A DNA stretch of 64,000 bases from Pseudofrankia inefficax (lineage in GTDB: Bacteria; Actinomycetota; Actinomycetes; Frankiales; Frankiaceae), in assembly GCF_000166135.1 (NCBI RefSeq), contig NC_014666.1, positions 1,674,001 to 1,738,000 of the forward strand. The letters are read 5' to 3'. How positions within the stretch are numbered: position 1 is the stretch's first letter; every line of letters begins with the position of its first letter. Shown piece after piece: positions 9,146 to 17,777 of the stretch. The position numbers and the translations under genes were made by a program. Under the pieces are notes generated by a model. It worked only from the letters and a program-made list of their open reading frames with translations. It was not told the origin of the DNA and did not search any database.

Positions 9146-9634
9146 CTAAAGGCTTTCCGGGGTCTCTTGGCCGAGTAGGTCGCGATAGTCGTCCACAACC
9201 TCCTGCACCTCGGGGTCGTCCACCTCTGATGCCCACTTAATGAAGATGTTGAGAAGGTTGATCTGCTTGAGATCATCTAGAAGGTCGGCCACGCATCGGT
9301 AGTCGAGCCAGTCGATTGGCTCTGTCGGCTCCTTGAAATGTCGCGCGATGAGCGGGCGCAATGCGATAGCCAGCCACCCCGGGTCTACTCGGCGAAGAGC
9401 ATCCCGCGCAAACAGGATATCATCGGTGGCACCGATCGTTGCATCAAAGACCTCGTCGATAAGGTCCATCGTTAGTGACTCCGGACCTTCGAGTAGAACC
9501 CGCAATGCGGTAGCTCGCCCTCGCCGAGTTCCGAGCGCCTGGCGAAGCTGGGTTCGGATGTCGACCGTGAATAGCCGCATCCTGGCGGCAATGAACGCGT
9601 TCTCGGCTTCCACTAGATTTTCCCAGGGTTCCAT
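9146..9634 (-). CDS. Presumed immunity protein of the RHS toxin
   Basis: A 162-residue acidic, mainly helical protein with no signal or membrane segment and no family I recognise. Its ATG follows directly on the TAA stop of the RHS toxin gene with no base between, so translation is likely coupled. A small cytoplasmic protein encoded straight after a toxin tip is the standard position of a polymorphic-toxin immunity gene. The DNA is visibly less GC-rich than the RHS body, like the toxin tip, so the pair seems to travel as a unit. The role is inferred from position only. Confidence 0.65.
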   Translation of the reverse strand: MEPWENLVEAENAFIAARMRLFTVDIRTQLRQALGTRRGRATALRVLLEGPESLTMDLIDEVFDATIGATDDILFARDALRRVDPGWLAIALRPLIARHFKEPTEPIDWLDYRCVADLLDDLKQINLLNIFIKWASEVDDPEVQEVVDDYRDLLGQETPESL

Positions 9635-12600
9635 TTAGTTCTTTCTTCCAGCGCGTTTCCAGGGTAGTCCGAGGAACTTCTCTACAAAATCGTCTGGTTT
9701 CATCGGTTTTGTTGGGTATATGCTTGCGTGGGTCGGAAAATGTACGCCGCCGGCGTCTCTGCCGTCTCGTATAAGTCCAATCCCATCTGGCATCGGGGTG
9801 TCGGCGGGTATGGAATGATATATGCCTCTTACTGGCACCTTTGTGACGTCTGCGAATGTTGAGGCCCCCTTCACCTCGGGGGGTTCCTGAGGAATTATCA
9901 TGCCGTCGGGCCCGATGTCGAAATCTTTACCGAGGCGAGGGGCTCGAGGTCCTTGTGCGTTGCCGAATGCGTGGAGGAGATCCTTGCATGGTGCAAGTCC
10001 GAAAGGGTCGATCCAGGTTAGCGGGTTCGTTACGTAGGTCCACGGATTGGGCGCAGGGGAGAGTCCCAAGGCGTCGGACGTTTTATAGCGTGCTGTCGCT
10101 GGGTCGTAGTAGCGGTGGAAGTTGTAGTTGAGGCCGGTTTCGGGGTCGTGGTACTGGCCGGGGAAGCGTAGCGGGCAGTCGGTCGTGGTCGGGGTGGATG
10201 GTGGGGAGACGCCCCAGAGCGTCGCGCGGGAGTGCCAGGCCAGGCGGCCGTCGGGGTCGACCAGCTCGGTTGGGGTGCCGATCAGGTCGGTGACGATGGC
10301 GTGGAACTGGGTGTCGTACCAGGCCTGATCGGGGTCGTCCGGCCGGGAGTTGGCAGACGAGGCCTGGTCGCCGGTGGGGCGGCGTTCCGACTGGGTGAGG
10401 GGCCGGAAGGTGTTGGGTTCCCAGTCCCAGGTGGTGACCGTTGTCGTGCTCGGGCCGGCGGTTTCGCCCGGCTCAGCCTGGACCGTGTGGTGCTGTTCGG
10501 CGAGGACGAGGCCGTCCCAGACGAAGGTGATCTGTTCGACGATGTCGCCGGCACTACTGAGGCGTTGTTTGGCGATGCGTCGGCCGAAGGCGTCGTAGCG
10601 GTATTGCCAGACGGTGCCGTCGGGTGTCGTGACTGCGGTCAGGTGATCGTCGGCGTCCCAGGTGTACCGCCAGTCGTCGGTCTCCCCGGCGGGGCGGAGC
10701 TGCCGGCGCAGGATTATCCGGCCTTGCGCGTCGTGCTCGTAGCGGGTCTTGCCCGCCTGACGGATCAGCGTGCCGTCGTAGCCGCGCTCGCCCTGTTCGT
10801 CGGCGGTGTCAGGGTCGACGGACGCTGGCCACGCGGCGTGGGTGAGATTGCCGGCAGGGTCGTAGGCATAGCGCTCCGCCCAGGCGCCGCCCCGGACGGC
10901 GGTGACGCGGCGCATCGCGTCGAGCTCGAAGTGATGCACGCCGGCCAGGAGATCGTCGGTTTCGGCGAGGTAGCCGTCCGACGTGTAGGCGAAGTCGCGG
11001 CGCTGAAGGAGTCTGGCGGTGCCGGCCCCGGCCGGCTGCCCAAGCCCGGCGGGGCCCGGGCCGGCGGGGCCCGGGCCGACGACGAGTGCCTGGGAGCGCA
11101 GCTGATCCCTGGCGTCCCACCGCTGGGTGAGCACGACCTCGGCGCCGCCGGGGGCGTCGCGGACTAGGTGGCGTTCGAGCTCGTGGCCTGCCGCGTCGTG
11201 GGTGAAGGTCAGGAGCTGGCCGGCCGTGCGGAGCGCCAGCGGCCGGCCGGCAGGGTCGTGTTCCCAGGAACTGATGGCACCCGACGGTGTGGTGCGCCGG
11301 GTTCGGTGGCCCAGTGGGTCATAGCGCGAGGCCAGACGGCGCCCGTCGCAGATCTCCGCGGTGACTCGGCCGAGGAGGTCGCGTTCGACGAGAACCTCGG
11401 CGTCCGGGCTGGTGGCGCGCACGACTCGGCCGGTGGCGTCGTAGGCGAACGTGGAGGTGCCGTCCGGGCCGGATCTCGCGACGATGTCCCCACCCGAGTC
11501 CCGGGCGAAGGTGACGGTCTCGCCCGCGCCGTTGGTTCGTCCAACCAGCTGGCCGGCGGCGTCGTAGTCGTAGCGGATCGTTCGGCCGTCGAAGTCGGTC
11601 TCGGCGACGAGCTGGCCGGCGGCGTCGTACTCGTAGCTCCAGCGCAGGCCCTGCGGGTTGGTGACGCTGGTCAGCCGGAGCTCGGTGTCGTAGCCGAAGG
11701 CCATCCGGCTGCCGTCGGGGCTCGTGCGCACGGTCGGAAGATCGAAGTGGGTGTACTCGGTGCGGGTGGTGAAGCCGGCCGGATCGACCTGTTCGACGAG
11801 GTTTCCCTCGGGGTCGTACCGGTAGGTGTCGGTGGCTCCGTCGGGGCGACCGCGACTGGTCAGGTGGCCCTCGGGCGTCCAGGAAAGGCGGGTGACGCCG
11901 CCGAGCGGGTCGGTCGTCGCGACCACGCGGCCGAGGGCGTCCCGATCCCAGGAGGTGACCGCGCCGGCCGGGTCGATCACGGCGATCGGCAGACCGGCGG
12001 CGTCGGTCTCGACCTGGGTCAGCTGGCCCAGGGCGTCAGTGAGCGCGATCAGTCGGCCACGGTCGTCGTGGACGAGGTCGGTGCGGCCACCGGTCGGGTC
12101 GACGACGGCGGCCAGGTTGCCGCGGGTGTCGTACTCGCGCTCCCAGCGGGCGCCGTTGGCGTCCACGGATACCAGTGGCCGGCGCTGCGCGTTCCAGGTC
12201 GTCGTGGTTTGGGTGCCATCCGGGCGTTCGACCGTGACGAGATTGCCGATGTCGTCGTAGCGGTAGCGGATCGTGCGGCCGAGTGGATCGGTGACCTCCG
12301 TCCGATTGTCGAAGCGGTCCCAGCCGAAGGCGGTCACCCGGCCGAGCGGGTCGACGTGGCGTGCGGGGCGCAGCCGATCGGTGAAGTGGTGCGCGGTGAC
12401 GTGCCCCAGCGAGTTCGTTTCCGTCGTGACGTGGCGTTCGTCGTCGTAGGCGAGTGTTCCGGCGAGGTAGTCGTCCGAGCCGGCGGTACGTACGACCCGG
12501 CCGGTGGCGTCGTAGGTGTAGCGGTACTCGGTGCCGTTGCGATCGAGCCAGCGGACGATCCGACCGTCGGGGTCGTAGTCGAACCGCAGCGCTCGGCCCG

Positions 12601-14353
12601 ATGAGTTGACCACCTGGGTGAGCTGGCCGGTCGCGTCGTAGCCGTAGCGGACCAGGGTCTGCTCGCCCTCGGCCGTGGCGGCGGCGACGGCCACGATCCG
12701 GTGGCCGTCGGTCCGCACGGTGAGCTGGTAGCCGCCGGAATGGCTGATCTGGGCGAGCTCACCGTCGGCGTCGTAGCCGAGCTCGATCCGGTTGCCATTG
12801 CGGTCGACGACCGCGGCCAGCGGCAACGCCACGTCGCGCTGGCCGTCGGCGGGAATCGCGAACAGGTAGCTGTGGCCGGCGGCCGCGTCCAGGATCGTGT
12901 AGCGGCCGGCCTCGTCAAGCGCCAGCTCCAGCCTTGGCCCCGCCTCGGGCAGCACCGGCGGGTCGCCCGGCGTCGGATGCGGGAAGGCGAGCGCCACCCC
13001 GTCCGCCGCCGCGAAGCAGACGCCGCCGTGGTCGACCTCCAACCGCAGGTCCACCGTGGAACTCCAGCCGGCGCCGAACCAGCGGCCGGCGGTGTAACCC
13101 GACTGGTAGGTGCGCCGCAGCGTCCACGCCAGGACGCCGGGTAGCTCGACGTCGTCCTGGTCGAGGATCATCTGGCCGCTGGCCAGGTCGATCGGGTCGC
13201 GGCCGGTGACCCGGCACCAGGCCGCCTTCGCGTACACCTCGGCGCGCCGCAGCGGACCGCGGATCCGGCCGGCCTCCTCCAGGCCGCGTGGCGTGGCGGT
13301 CCCGAGCCGGCGGCCGAGCGTCGCCAGCGGCGGCCGCGCCCGGCCCAGGCGCAGGGCCGCTGTCACGATCCGCGAGCCACCGCGGCCCGCGCGGACGGCC
13401 CGGGCGGCCTCACCCAGCCCGCGCGCGCCCTCGGCCGCGCCTCGGCCACCGGGGATGACGCCGACCGCGTCTATCAGCACCTCGCCGAGCGATGCCTGGC
13501 CGCGGCCGTAGCGGCGTAGCGCGTCCGTGAGGACGACGGCGCTCGCGCCCAGCACGACGGCGCCGAGAATCCAGCCGGCCGGACCGGAGACCACCATCGC
13601 GGCGACGCCCACGACGAGCGCCACGTCGGCGCAGAACCCGACGAAGTTGTGCCAGGACGTGAACGGCTCGGTGACGACGTGGCGGGTGCTGTCCCACGCC
13701 TTGAGGTACCAGGGCCGGTTCTTGATCCCGCTGTCCCGTAGCGCGGTGTCGATCCCTTCGGCGCAGGTCCTGGCCGCGCCGTCGCGCAGGCTGGCGGCGT
13801 CCCGGGCGAGCCGGGCCGCGAGATCGCGGTCGTGGCGGGCGTCCTCGCCCTGGCGGGCGACCACCCGCACCTGGTCGGCCACGTTCGGGCCTGGCAGGTC
13901 GGCGGTCGCGGCCGCGATCGAGCCTGGGCTGAGCTCGTCGTTCGGCCACAGCAGCAGTGCCCGCTCGGCCGGCAGCATCGTCTCGACGCGGGCGATCGCG
14001 CCCTGGTAGCGGGTATGGGCGTCGAGGCCCTGGCGCAGGGCGGCGCCGGCCTGGGACTTCGCGCGCCCGAGCGTGGTGGCGTAGGCGGACAGCGCCGTGC
14101 CGCAGTCGCGGTAGGCGCGGGCGAGCTTCGCCAGCTGGCCCGGGAGATCGTCGAACGCGCCGGTGTAGCTGGCCGCGTAGTCGCCCCGCATCGCCAGGTC
14201 GCCGCCCCCGGCCGCGACCGCGCGCAGCCGCCGGGTTCCGTCGTCGGCCGTCGTCGCGTTGCGCCCCAACCGGGTGGCGAGCGCATGGACGGCCGCCGGA
14301 TCTCCCGGTGTGGGATCGGTGTCGAGGCCCAGCACCTGCCAGTCGCTGGTCAT
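9635..14353 (-). CDS. ESX-secreted RHS polymorphic toxin
   Basis: A 1572-residue protein with GGGAG before the ATG. The first 200 residues are helical, in the manner of ESX/LXG substrates. A hydrophobic stretch follows (about 225-275), then a DUF6531-like segment starting near 384 (DPIDLASGQMILDQDDVEL). A long array of RHS/YD repeats (GRxxxxxYDxxG pattern) runs to about 1400 and ends in the RHS core (PGQYHDPETGLNYNFHRYYD, then NPLTWIDPFGL). The RHS cage should enclose the toxin until delivery. The tip, residues 1456-1572, is a variable domain that I cannot assign; GGVHFPTHASIYPT and FLGLPW may hold active-site residues. The gene sits in a run with a WXG100-like gene upstream and a presumed immunity gene downstream. 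GC drops at the tip (one 60-base line counted at 43% versus 70% in the RHS body). Confidence 0.88.
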   Translation of the reverse strand: MTSDWQVLGLDTDPTPGDPAAVHALATRLGRNATTADDGTRRLRAVAAGGGDLAMRGDYAASYTGAFDDLPGQLAKLARAYRDCGTALSAYATTLGRAKSQAGAALRQGLDAHTRYQGAIARVETMLPAERALLLWPNDELSPGSIAAATADLPGPNVADQVRVVARQGEDARHDRDLAARLARDAASLRDGAARTCAEGIDTALRDSGIKNRPWYLKAWDSTRHVVTEPFTSWHNFVGFCADVALVVGVAAMVVSGPAGWILGAVVLGASAVVLTDALRRYGRGQASLGEVLIDAVGVIPGGRGAAEGARGLGEAARAVRAGRGGSRIVTAALRLGRARPPLATLGRRLGTATPRGLEEAGRIRGPLRRAEVYAKAAWCRVTGRDPIDLASGQMILDQDDVELPGVLAWTLRRTYQSGYTAGRWFGAGWSSTVDLRLEVDHGGVCFAAADGVALAFPHPTPGDPPVLPEAGPRLELALDEAGRYTILDAAAGHSYLFAIPADGQRDVALPLAAVVDRNGNRIELGYDADGELAQISHSGGYQLTVRTDGHRIVAVAAATAEGEQTLVRYGYDATGQLTQVVNSSGRALRFDYDPDGRIVRWLDRNGTEYRYTYDATGRVVRTAGSDDYLAGTLAYDDERHVTTETNSLGHVTAHHFTDRLRPARHVDPLGRVTAFGWDRFDNRTEVTDPLGRTIRYRYDDIGNLVTVERPDGTQTTTTWNAQRRPLVSVDANGARWEREYDTRGNLAAVVDPTGGRTDLVHDDRGRLIALTDALGQLTQVETDAAGLPIAVIDPAGAVTSWDRDALGRVVATTDPLGGVTRLSWTPEGHLTSRGRPDGATDTYRYDPEGNLVEQVDPAGFTTRTEYTHFDLPTVRTSPDGSRMAFGYDTELRLTSVTNPQGLRWSYEYDAAGQLVAETDFDGRTIRYDYDAAGQLVGRTNGAGETVTFARDSGGDIVARSGPDGTSTFAYDATGRVVRATSPDAEVLVERDLLGRVTAEICDGRRLASRYDPLGHRTRRTTPSGAISSWEHDPAGRPLALRTAGQLLTFTHDAAGHELERHLVRDAPGGAEVVLTQRWDARDQLRSQALVVGPGPAGPGPAGLGQPAGAGTARLLQRRDFAYTSDGYLAETDDLLAGVHHFELDAMRRVTAVRGGAWAERYAYDPAGNLTHAAWPASVDPDTADEQGERGYDGTLIRQAGKTRYEHDAQGRIILRRQLRPAGETDDWRYTWDADDHLTAVTTPDGTVWQYRYDAFGRRIAKQRLSSAGDIVEQITFVWDGLVLAEQHHTVQAEPGETAGPSTTTVTTWDWEPNTFRPLTQSERRPTGDQASSANSRPDDPDQAWYDTQFHAIVTDLIGTPTELVDPDGRLAWHSRATLWGVSPPSTPTTTDCPLRFPGQYHDPETGLNYNFHRYYDPATARYKTSDALGLSPAPNPWTYVTNPLTWIDPFGLAPCKDLLHAFGNAQGPRAPRLGKDFDIGPDGMIIPQEPPEVKGASTFADVTKVPVRGIYHSIPADTPMPDGIGLIRDGRDAGGVHFPTHASIYPTKPMKPDDFVEKFLGLPWKRAGRKN

Positions 14354-14383
14354 CCGGTGCTCCCCACTCCCGCGGGCGGTTGG

Positions 14384-14680
14384 CTACCCTCCCGCGGCCT
14401 GCCCGAGGGTCACGTCGAGCTGCTCGTGCTGGGAGATGGCATCGGTGAGGAACCGGCTCATGCCGGTCAGGCCGGTCATGGCCTGGCGGGTTCCGGTGTC
14501 CCAGCTGACATACGCCTCGTGGAACCGGCCGGAGGCCTGATCGGTGATGAAGCCGCTGGTCACCAGGTTGTCGATCAGGCCTTTGAGCGTCGTCAGCTGG
14601 CCTTCCATGTCGGTCTGCGCGCGGGACAGCGCGGTCGACGTTGAACGGATGGCCTCATAGTCGACCTGGATGTTCGCCAT
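14384..14680 (-). CDS. WXG100-like (ESAT-6 family) protein without the W-x-G motif
   Basis: A 98-residue protein started at the second ATG (14680), because GGGAG lies 8 bases before it; an ATG at 14695 would add five residues. It is a small helix-turn-helix protein beginning MANIQVDYEAIRSTSTALSR. The hairpin region reads GFITDQASGRFHEAYVSW: the Phe and Trp that follow the usual motif are there, but the W-x-G itself is replaced by FIT. ESAT-6 family proteins pair as helical dimers and are recognised by EccC. Located 30 bases before the RHS toxin start, it is probably the toxin's secretion partner. Confidence 0.8.
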   Translation of the reverse strand: MANIQVDYEAIRSTSTALSRAQTDMEGQLTTLKGLIDNLVTSGFITDQASGRFHEAYVSWDTGTRQAMTGLTGMSRFLTDAISQHEQLDVTLGQAAGG

Positions 14681-14821
14681 CGAGGGATCTCCCATCGGCG
14701 CGAGAAAGAGCAGAAGAGGGCAGGGAGCGGCTGTCGAGGGTCGTCATGGCTGAGGCGTTGGGTAGACGGACGATGTCTGTGGCGCGGTCGGTCGGAGGGA
14801 ATCGTGGCGCCGTAGATGGAA

Positions 14822-15463
14822 TTAGCCAGGTGGGTTGCTGCTCGACCACTGAAGCGTGTCGCTGATGGCCTCGAAAAGGTCGAGCAACGGGTCGGCGAGA
14901 CCCACGTGTGGACTGGTAAGGACGACGTTCAGTACGCCGACTTGCCATTCCTCGTGATCGGTGGCGGGCACGGGAATGAGCGTCTGCATCGTGACGGTGT
15001 CGACTGCCGTGCCGCCGTCGAGCCTGGCCGGCTCGACGGCACGGATCCGGACAGCCTCGCCGGCCGGGATCCTGACGGTCTCGACGGTGCGCCACGGCCC
15101 ACCCGGCTGGGCCGGCGCCCGGGCCGTCAGCGCCCCGGCGATCGCGGCGACGGTGCTGTCCGCCGGATCGTCGGCGCCGGCGCTCTCGAACACCAACAGG
15201 GTGGCGACCGTGCCGCCGCCGGGGTCGTCAGCCGGCGCGGCCGCGCAGTACACGGCGCCCCGCCGTTCGGCCCGGTCAGCCACCTCTCGCAGCATCTTGA
15301 GCAGCGCGGAACGGTACGGCCGCAGGCGCGGCTCGGCGGCCGTGCGCGCGTCGACCAGCCGGGCCAGATCCCCGGTCCGCGTCGCGCGTCGCACGTCGAA
15401 CGCGAACCAGGAGTCCGGAACCCGCAGGCTGAACCCACGCTGCCCCGCCACCATCGCGTTCAC
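14822..15463 (-). CDS. Unknown protein of the ESX toxin operon
   Basis: A 213-residue soluble protein from GTG 15463; an ATG three codons later is an alternative. The start overlaps the stop of the upstream gene (GTGA), so the two are translationally coupled. The sequence mixes strands and helices: RGFSLRVPDSWFAFDV at the N-terminus, an Ala-rich centre, and LTSPHVGLADPLLDLFEAIS near the end. I see no catalytic motif, signal peptide or membrane segment. Its position between a small helical protein and the WXG100-like gene suggests a chaperone-like or accessory role in ESX export, but that is inference only. Confidence 0.65.
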   Translation of the reverse strand: MNAMVAGQRGFSLRVPDSWFAFDVRRATRTGDLARLVDARTAAEPRLRPYRSALLKMLREVADRAERRGAVYCAAAPADDPGGGTVATLLVFESAGADDPADSTVAAIAGALTARAPAQPGGPWRTVETVRIPAGEAVRIRAVEPARLDGGTAVDTVTMQTLIPVPATDHEEWQVGVLNVVLTSPHVGLADPLLDLFEAISDTLQWSSSNPPG

Positions 15464-15828
15464 GGCGCGCCCGCCGCCGCGGCGAGACCGAGAGCGCCGC
15501 CCAGCCCACCGGTGGCCGCCGGTGTGGAGGACGCTGGTCCGCTGGCCGGACCGAGCGCCTGGGCGAGACCCGTATCGACGGCAACCGTGCCGTCGACCAG
15601 GCCGTTCACGAGTCCGATTGCCCTGGCCAGCAGTTGGTCGAGATTTCCTCGGCTGTCCGACGAGTCACGCACGAATCTTTCCAGTGCGTCCTCGACCTCG
15701 GTCGAGCCCGTGATACCGCGCGCCTCGTCGATATCCGACCCGAGCGACGCCAATGACGCTCGAATGGCGGCAAGCTCGCCCGACAACGCGACGGCCGCGG
15801 CGCTGTTGAGCCCGAATATGCCGGCCAT
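15460..15828 (-). CDS. Small helical protein, first gene of the ESX toxin operon
   Basis: A 122-residue protein read from ATG 15828, where GGAGG stands ten bases upstream. Open reading continues further upstream, but that part is Arg-rich and lacks a ribosome site. The N-terminal 85 residues are helical with heptad-like hydrophobics (MAGIFGLNSAAAVALSGELA), resembling the size and style of ESX substrates, though without W-x-G. The C-terminus is Ala/Gly/Pro-rich. It overlaps the next gene by 4 bases. Function unknown; a second ESX substrate or a structural partner of the toxin is plausible. Confidence 0.6.
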   Translation of the reverse strand: MAGIFGLNSAAAVALSGELAAIRASLASLGSDIDEARGITGSTEVEDALERFVRDSSDSRGNLDQLLARAIGLVNGLVDGTVAVDTGLAQALGPASGPASSTPAATGGLGGALGLAAAAGAP

Positions 15829-16300
15829 CACAGACCAGCCTCCGCGCACCTGACAGACAACCGTGCACCCCCGTCGTGGCCTGAAACCCGGCACCGGTTG
15901 ACGCGGTGCTGTGCCGGTTGACGCGATACTGCGCCGGTTGATGCGATGCAGGCCCGCAAACAAGTCGGCAGATTCACGTCTGATCCGAGAATAGCGTGGG
16001 CCGGACCCCTTCGTCGGCGCCCGCGACCACTGGTCTGGCCGGAAAATGCCACGGCCGAGGCCTCGTCAACGGGCGCCCCGCGGCCCGATCACCTCGGCTC
16101 GGCGGCGCGAAACCGCTGGTAGACAGGCCACCCCGACCGACAGCGTGACCGTGGCCGGGCCCGCGAGGAGGGCCCGACGAGGGCCGCGGGCGGACCTGTC
16201 ACCCCGATGGACAGGTCCGCGTGCGGAGCCCGGTCGCGTGGCCGCGGCTCGCCGGCCCGGGGTCGCCGCTCTCGCCGGCGGCGGCCACCGCCGAGAATGC
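15829..16300. other. Upstream region of the ESX operon
   Basis: This gap separates the ESX operon (minus, start 15828) from the SRPBCC/ArsR pair. It holds three 20-bp tandem repeats (15894-15952), probably in the operon's promoter or leader. The part from about 16000 to 16300 is GC-rich and shows no gene with a credible start or product. Confidence 0.45.
15894..15952. repeat. Three tandem 20-bp repeats upstream of the ESX operon
   Basis: Units start at 15894, 15914 and 15934, each with CCGGTTGA followed by a GCG-rich part; the third is 19 bases. They lie 66-124 bp before the first gene of the ESX operon. The spacing of about two helical turns would suit cooperative binding of a regulator, but no known site is recognised. 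Confidence 0.65.
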
Positions 16301-16342
16301 CGACGGGCGGGGCCGGCAGCCAGCTGCCGGCCCCGCCCGTCG
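16301..16342 (-). terminator. Strong hairpin after the SRPBCC gene
   Basis: A perfect 20-bp inverted repeat (16301-16320 with 16323-16342) leaves two unpaired bases. It begins 17 bases past the stop of the minus-strand SRPBCC gene at 16359. There is no U-tract, as is usual for actinobacterial terminators. Confidence 0.7.
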
Positions 16343-16358
16343 AGCGTCAGGTAGGGCG

Positions 16359-17111
16359 TCAGGCGTATACGCCGTGCAGCCAGGCGTGCAGGGCCTTGTC
16401 GACGGTCGGCTCGTCCGCGTCCGGGCTGAACAGATGGACGGCGACCGCCACCGGGGCACCGAAGGCGTTGCGGCCGAAGACCCGGTACATCGCGTCCTCG
16501 GTGTGGAGCCCGAGGAAGTGCGGAGTGAGGTAGTCGACGGCCGCGTCCAGCGCGGGAAGCCCGGGAATCGTCAGCTGAACCCGGTCGCCGACCTTCGCGT
16601 CGGCGAGGCCGGCGGCGCGGCGCAGCGCGTCGAAGCCGTCCGGTGTGACCGACGAGGCCGGAGCGTCGACGCTGACGTACTTGGCCGGCCGACCGTTGTA
16701 GTGCCGCAGGTACTGGCCCAGGGTGTGCAGGTAGAAGTCGGTGTGCTTGCCCGCGCCGTCGTACTGGTTGTCCCAGTCGTCGACGAAGACACCGCTGTGC
16801 ACGTATCGGACCCAGGTCGTACCGCCGTCCCGAGCCTCGATCAGATGCTCAAGCTGGTTGAACCAGCCCTCCGGGCCCTCGCTGCGCATGATCAGGTGAT
16901 GCGGCGGCTCCCAGGCCAGCACGGTGCCGCCGAACGCGGCGGCACCGCCGACGCGCGGCTCAGGGGCTTCCATCGGCCAGAGCCAGGCCGCGTTGCCGTT
17001 GGTGACCGCCTCCCAGTAGTCCTCGGGCGTGGTCCGCAGCTCTGTTTCGCGTTCGATCGCGAACTCGCGCCCGCCCGGGATGGGCTTGTCGCTCGTCGGC
17101 TCGTTCGGCAT
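16359..17111 (-). CDS. SRPBCC-domain protein (AHSA1 type)
   Basis: A 250-residue cytoplasmic protein of the SRPBCC/AHSA1 superfamily. It opens with a ligand-pocket strand (EFAIERETELRTTPEDYWEA) and has tryptophan-rich strands such as WLWPMEAP and WFNQLEHL. It starts one base after the stop of the ArsR-type regulator gene, so the two form a coupled unit. ArsR-SRPBCC pairs are common in actinobacteria. The SRPBCC partner is thought to bind a small hydrophobic ligand, but the ligand is not known here. A strong hairpin follows the gene. Confidence 0.8.
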   Translation of the reverse strand: MPNEPTSDKPIPGGREFAIERETELRTTPEDYWEAVTNGNAAWLWPMEAPEPRVGGAAAFGGTVLAWEPPHHLIMRSEGPEGWFNQLEHLIEARDGGTTWVRYVHSGVFVDDWDNQYDGAGKHTDFYLHTLGQYLRHYNGRPAKYVSVDAPASSVTPDGFDALRRAAGLADAKVGDRVQLTIPGLPALDAAVDYLTPHFLGLHTEDAMYRVFGRNAFGAPVAVAVHLFSPDADEPTVDKALHAWLHGVYA

Positions 17112-17112
17112 G

Positions 17113-17760
17113 TCAGCTCTCCTCGGTGAGACCGGGCTCGGGCGGGCTTGGACGGCGTTGCTGATTGGTGCCGGCGTCCGGCGGTTTGAGGCTGGGATGG
17201 AGGGCGATCACGAGCCGGTGCGGCCGGCCGCCGGTGGCCGTCTCGTCGTGGTACCTAGCCACCAGCGCCGTGACCGCGTCGGAAAGCTCGCCCGCGAACG
17301 CCGCCCGGTCCGCCGCGGTGGCGAACCGGATCTCGCTGTCGATCGCGAAGGTGGCCAGCCGCTTGCGGGCGGCCGTCGCGCCGGCGAGCAACTGCCCCAC
17401 CTCGTGGATCAGCCGGGCGGCAAGGGCCAGCATCCAGCGGGCCGAGCCCTCATCTCGCGCCCGGTCTGGATCCGGGGCGACGTCCGCCAGCGCGGCTGGA
17501 GAGATGACGTACGAACTCGCGGTCGCCTGGAGTATCCGTTCGGTGCAGTTCCCCTTGCGGCGTTCCTCGACCAGTTCCACCAGCCCGTGCTGCTCCAGCG
17601 CGTGCAGGTGATAGTTCACCTTCTGCCTGGTGAGCCCGGTCCTGGCGGCCAGGCTCGTCGCCGACCCCGGTTCCGCGAGGGCGGCCAGCAGCCGGGCCCG
17701 CACCGGGTCCAGCGAGGCCTCCGCCGCGCCTGGACTATCGATGACCGCTACGTCGAGCAT
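17113..17760 (-). CDS. ArsR-family transcriptional regulator
   Basis: A 215-residue protein from ATG 17760. A winged helix near the N-terminus reads RARLLAALAEPGSATSLAAR followed by TGLTRQKVNYHLHALEQHGL, the classic ArsR/GntR-like DNA-binding pattern. The wing follows in VEERRKGNCTERI. No metal-binding ELCVCDL-type motif is seen, so it belongs to the non-metal group that travels with SRPBCC proteins. The C-terminal 130 residues are a helical effector/dimer part. It probably represses its own operon through the AT-rich inverted repeat at 17778-17793, just upstream of its start. Confidence 0.85.
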   Translation of the reverse strand: MLDVAVIDSPGAAEASLDPVRARLLAALAEPGSATSLAARTGLTRQKVNYHLHALEQHGLVELVEERRKGNCTERILQATASSYVISPAALADVAPDPDRARDEGSARWMLALAARLIHEVGQLLAGATAARKRLATFAIDSEIRFATAADRAAFAGELSDAVTALVARYHDETATGGRPHRLVIALHPSLKPPDAGTNQQRRPSPPEPGLTEES

Positions 17761-17777
17761 GGGTCCATGGTTCACCC

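Noticed and set aside
8707-9240. 177-codon plus-strand frame in the convergent gap
   Set aside because: It crosses the 73-bp palindrome and runs into the immunity gene on the other strand; no ribosome site and no family features.
10232-12604. Long plus-strand frames opposite the RHS toxin gene
   Set aside because: They arise from the periodic YD-repeat codons; the translations are Val/Gly/Ala-rich repeats with no known fold.
9989-12900. The RHS coding region as a DNA repeat or CRISPR-like array
   Set aside because: The periodicity is at protein level (YD repeats); there are no identical DNA units with unique spacers of constant size.
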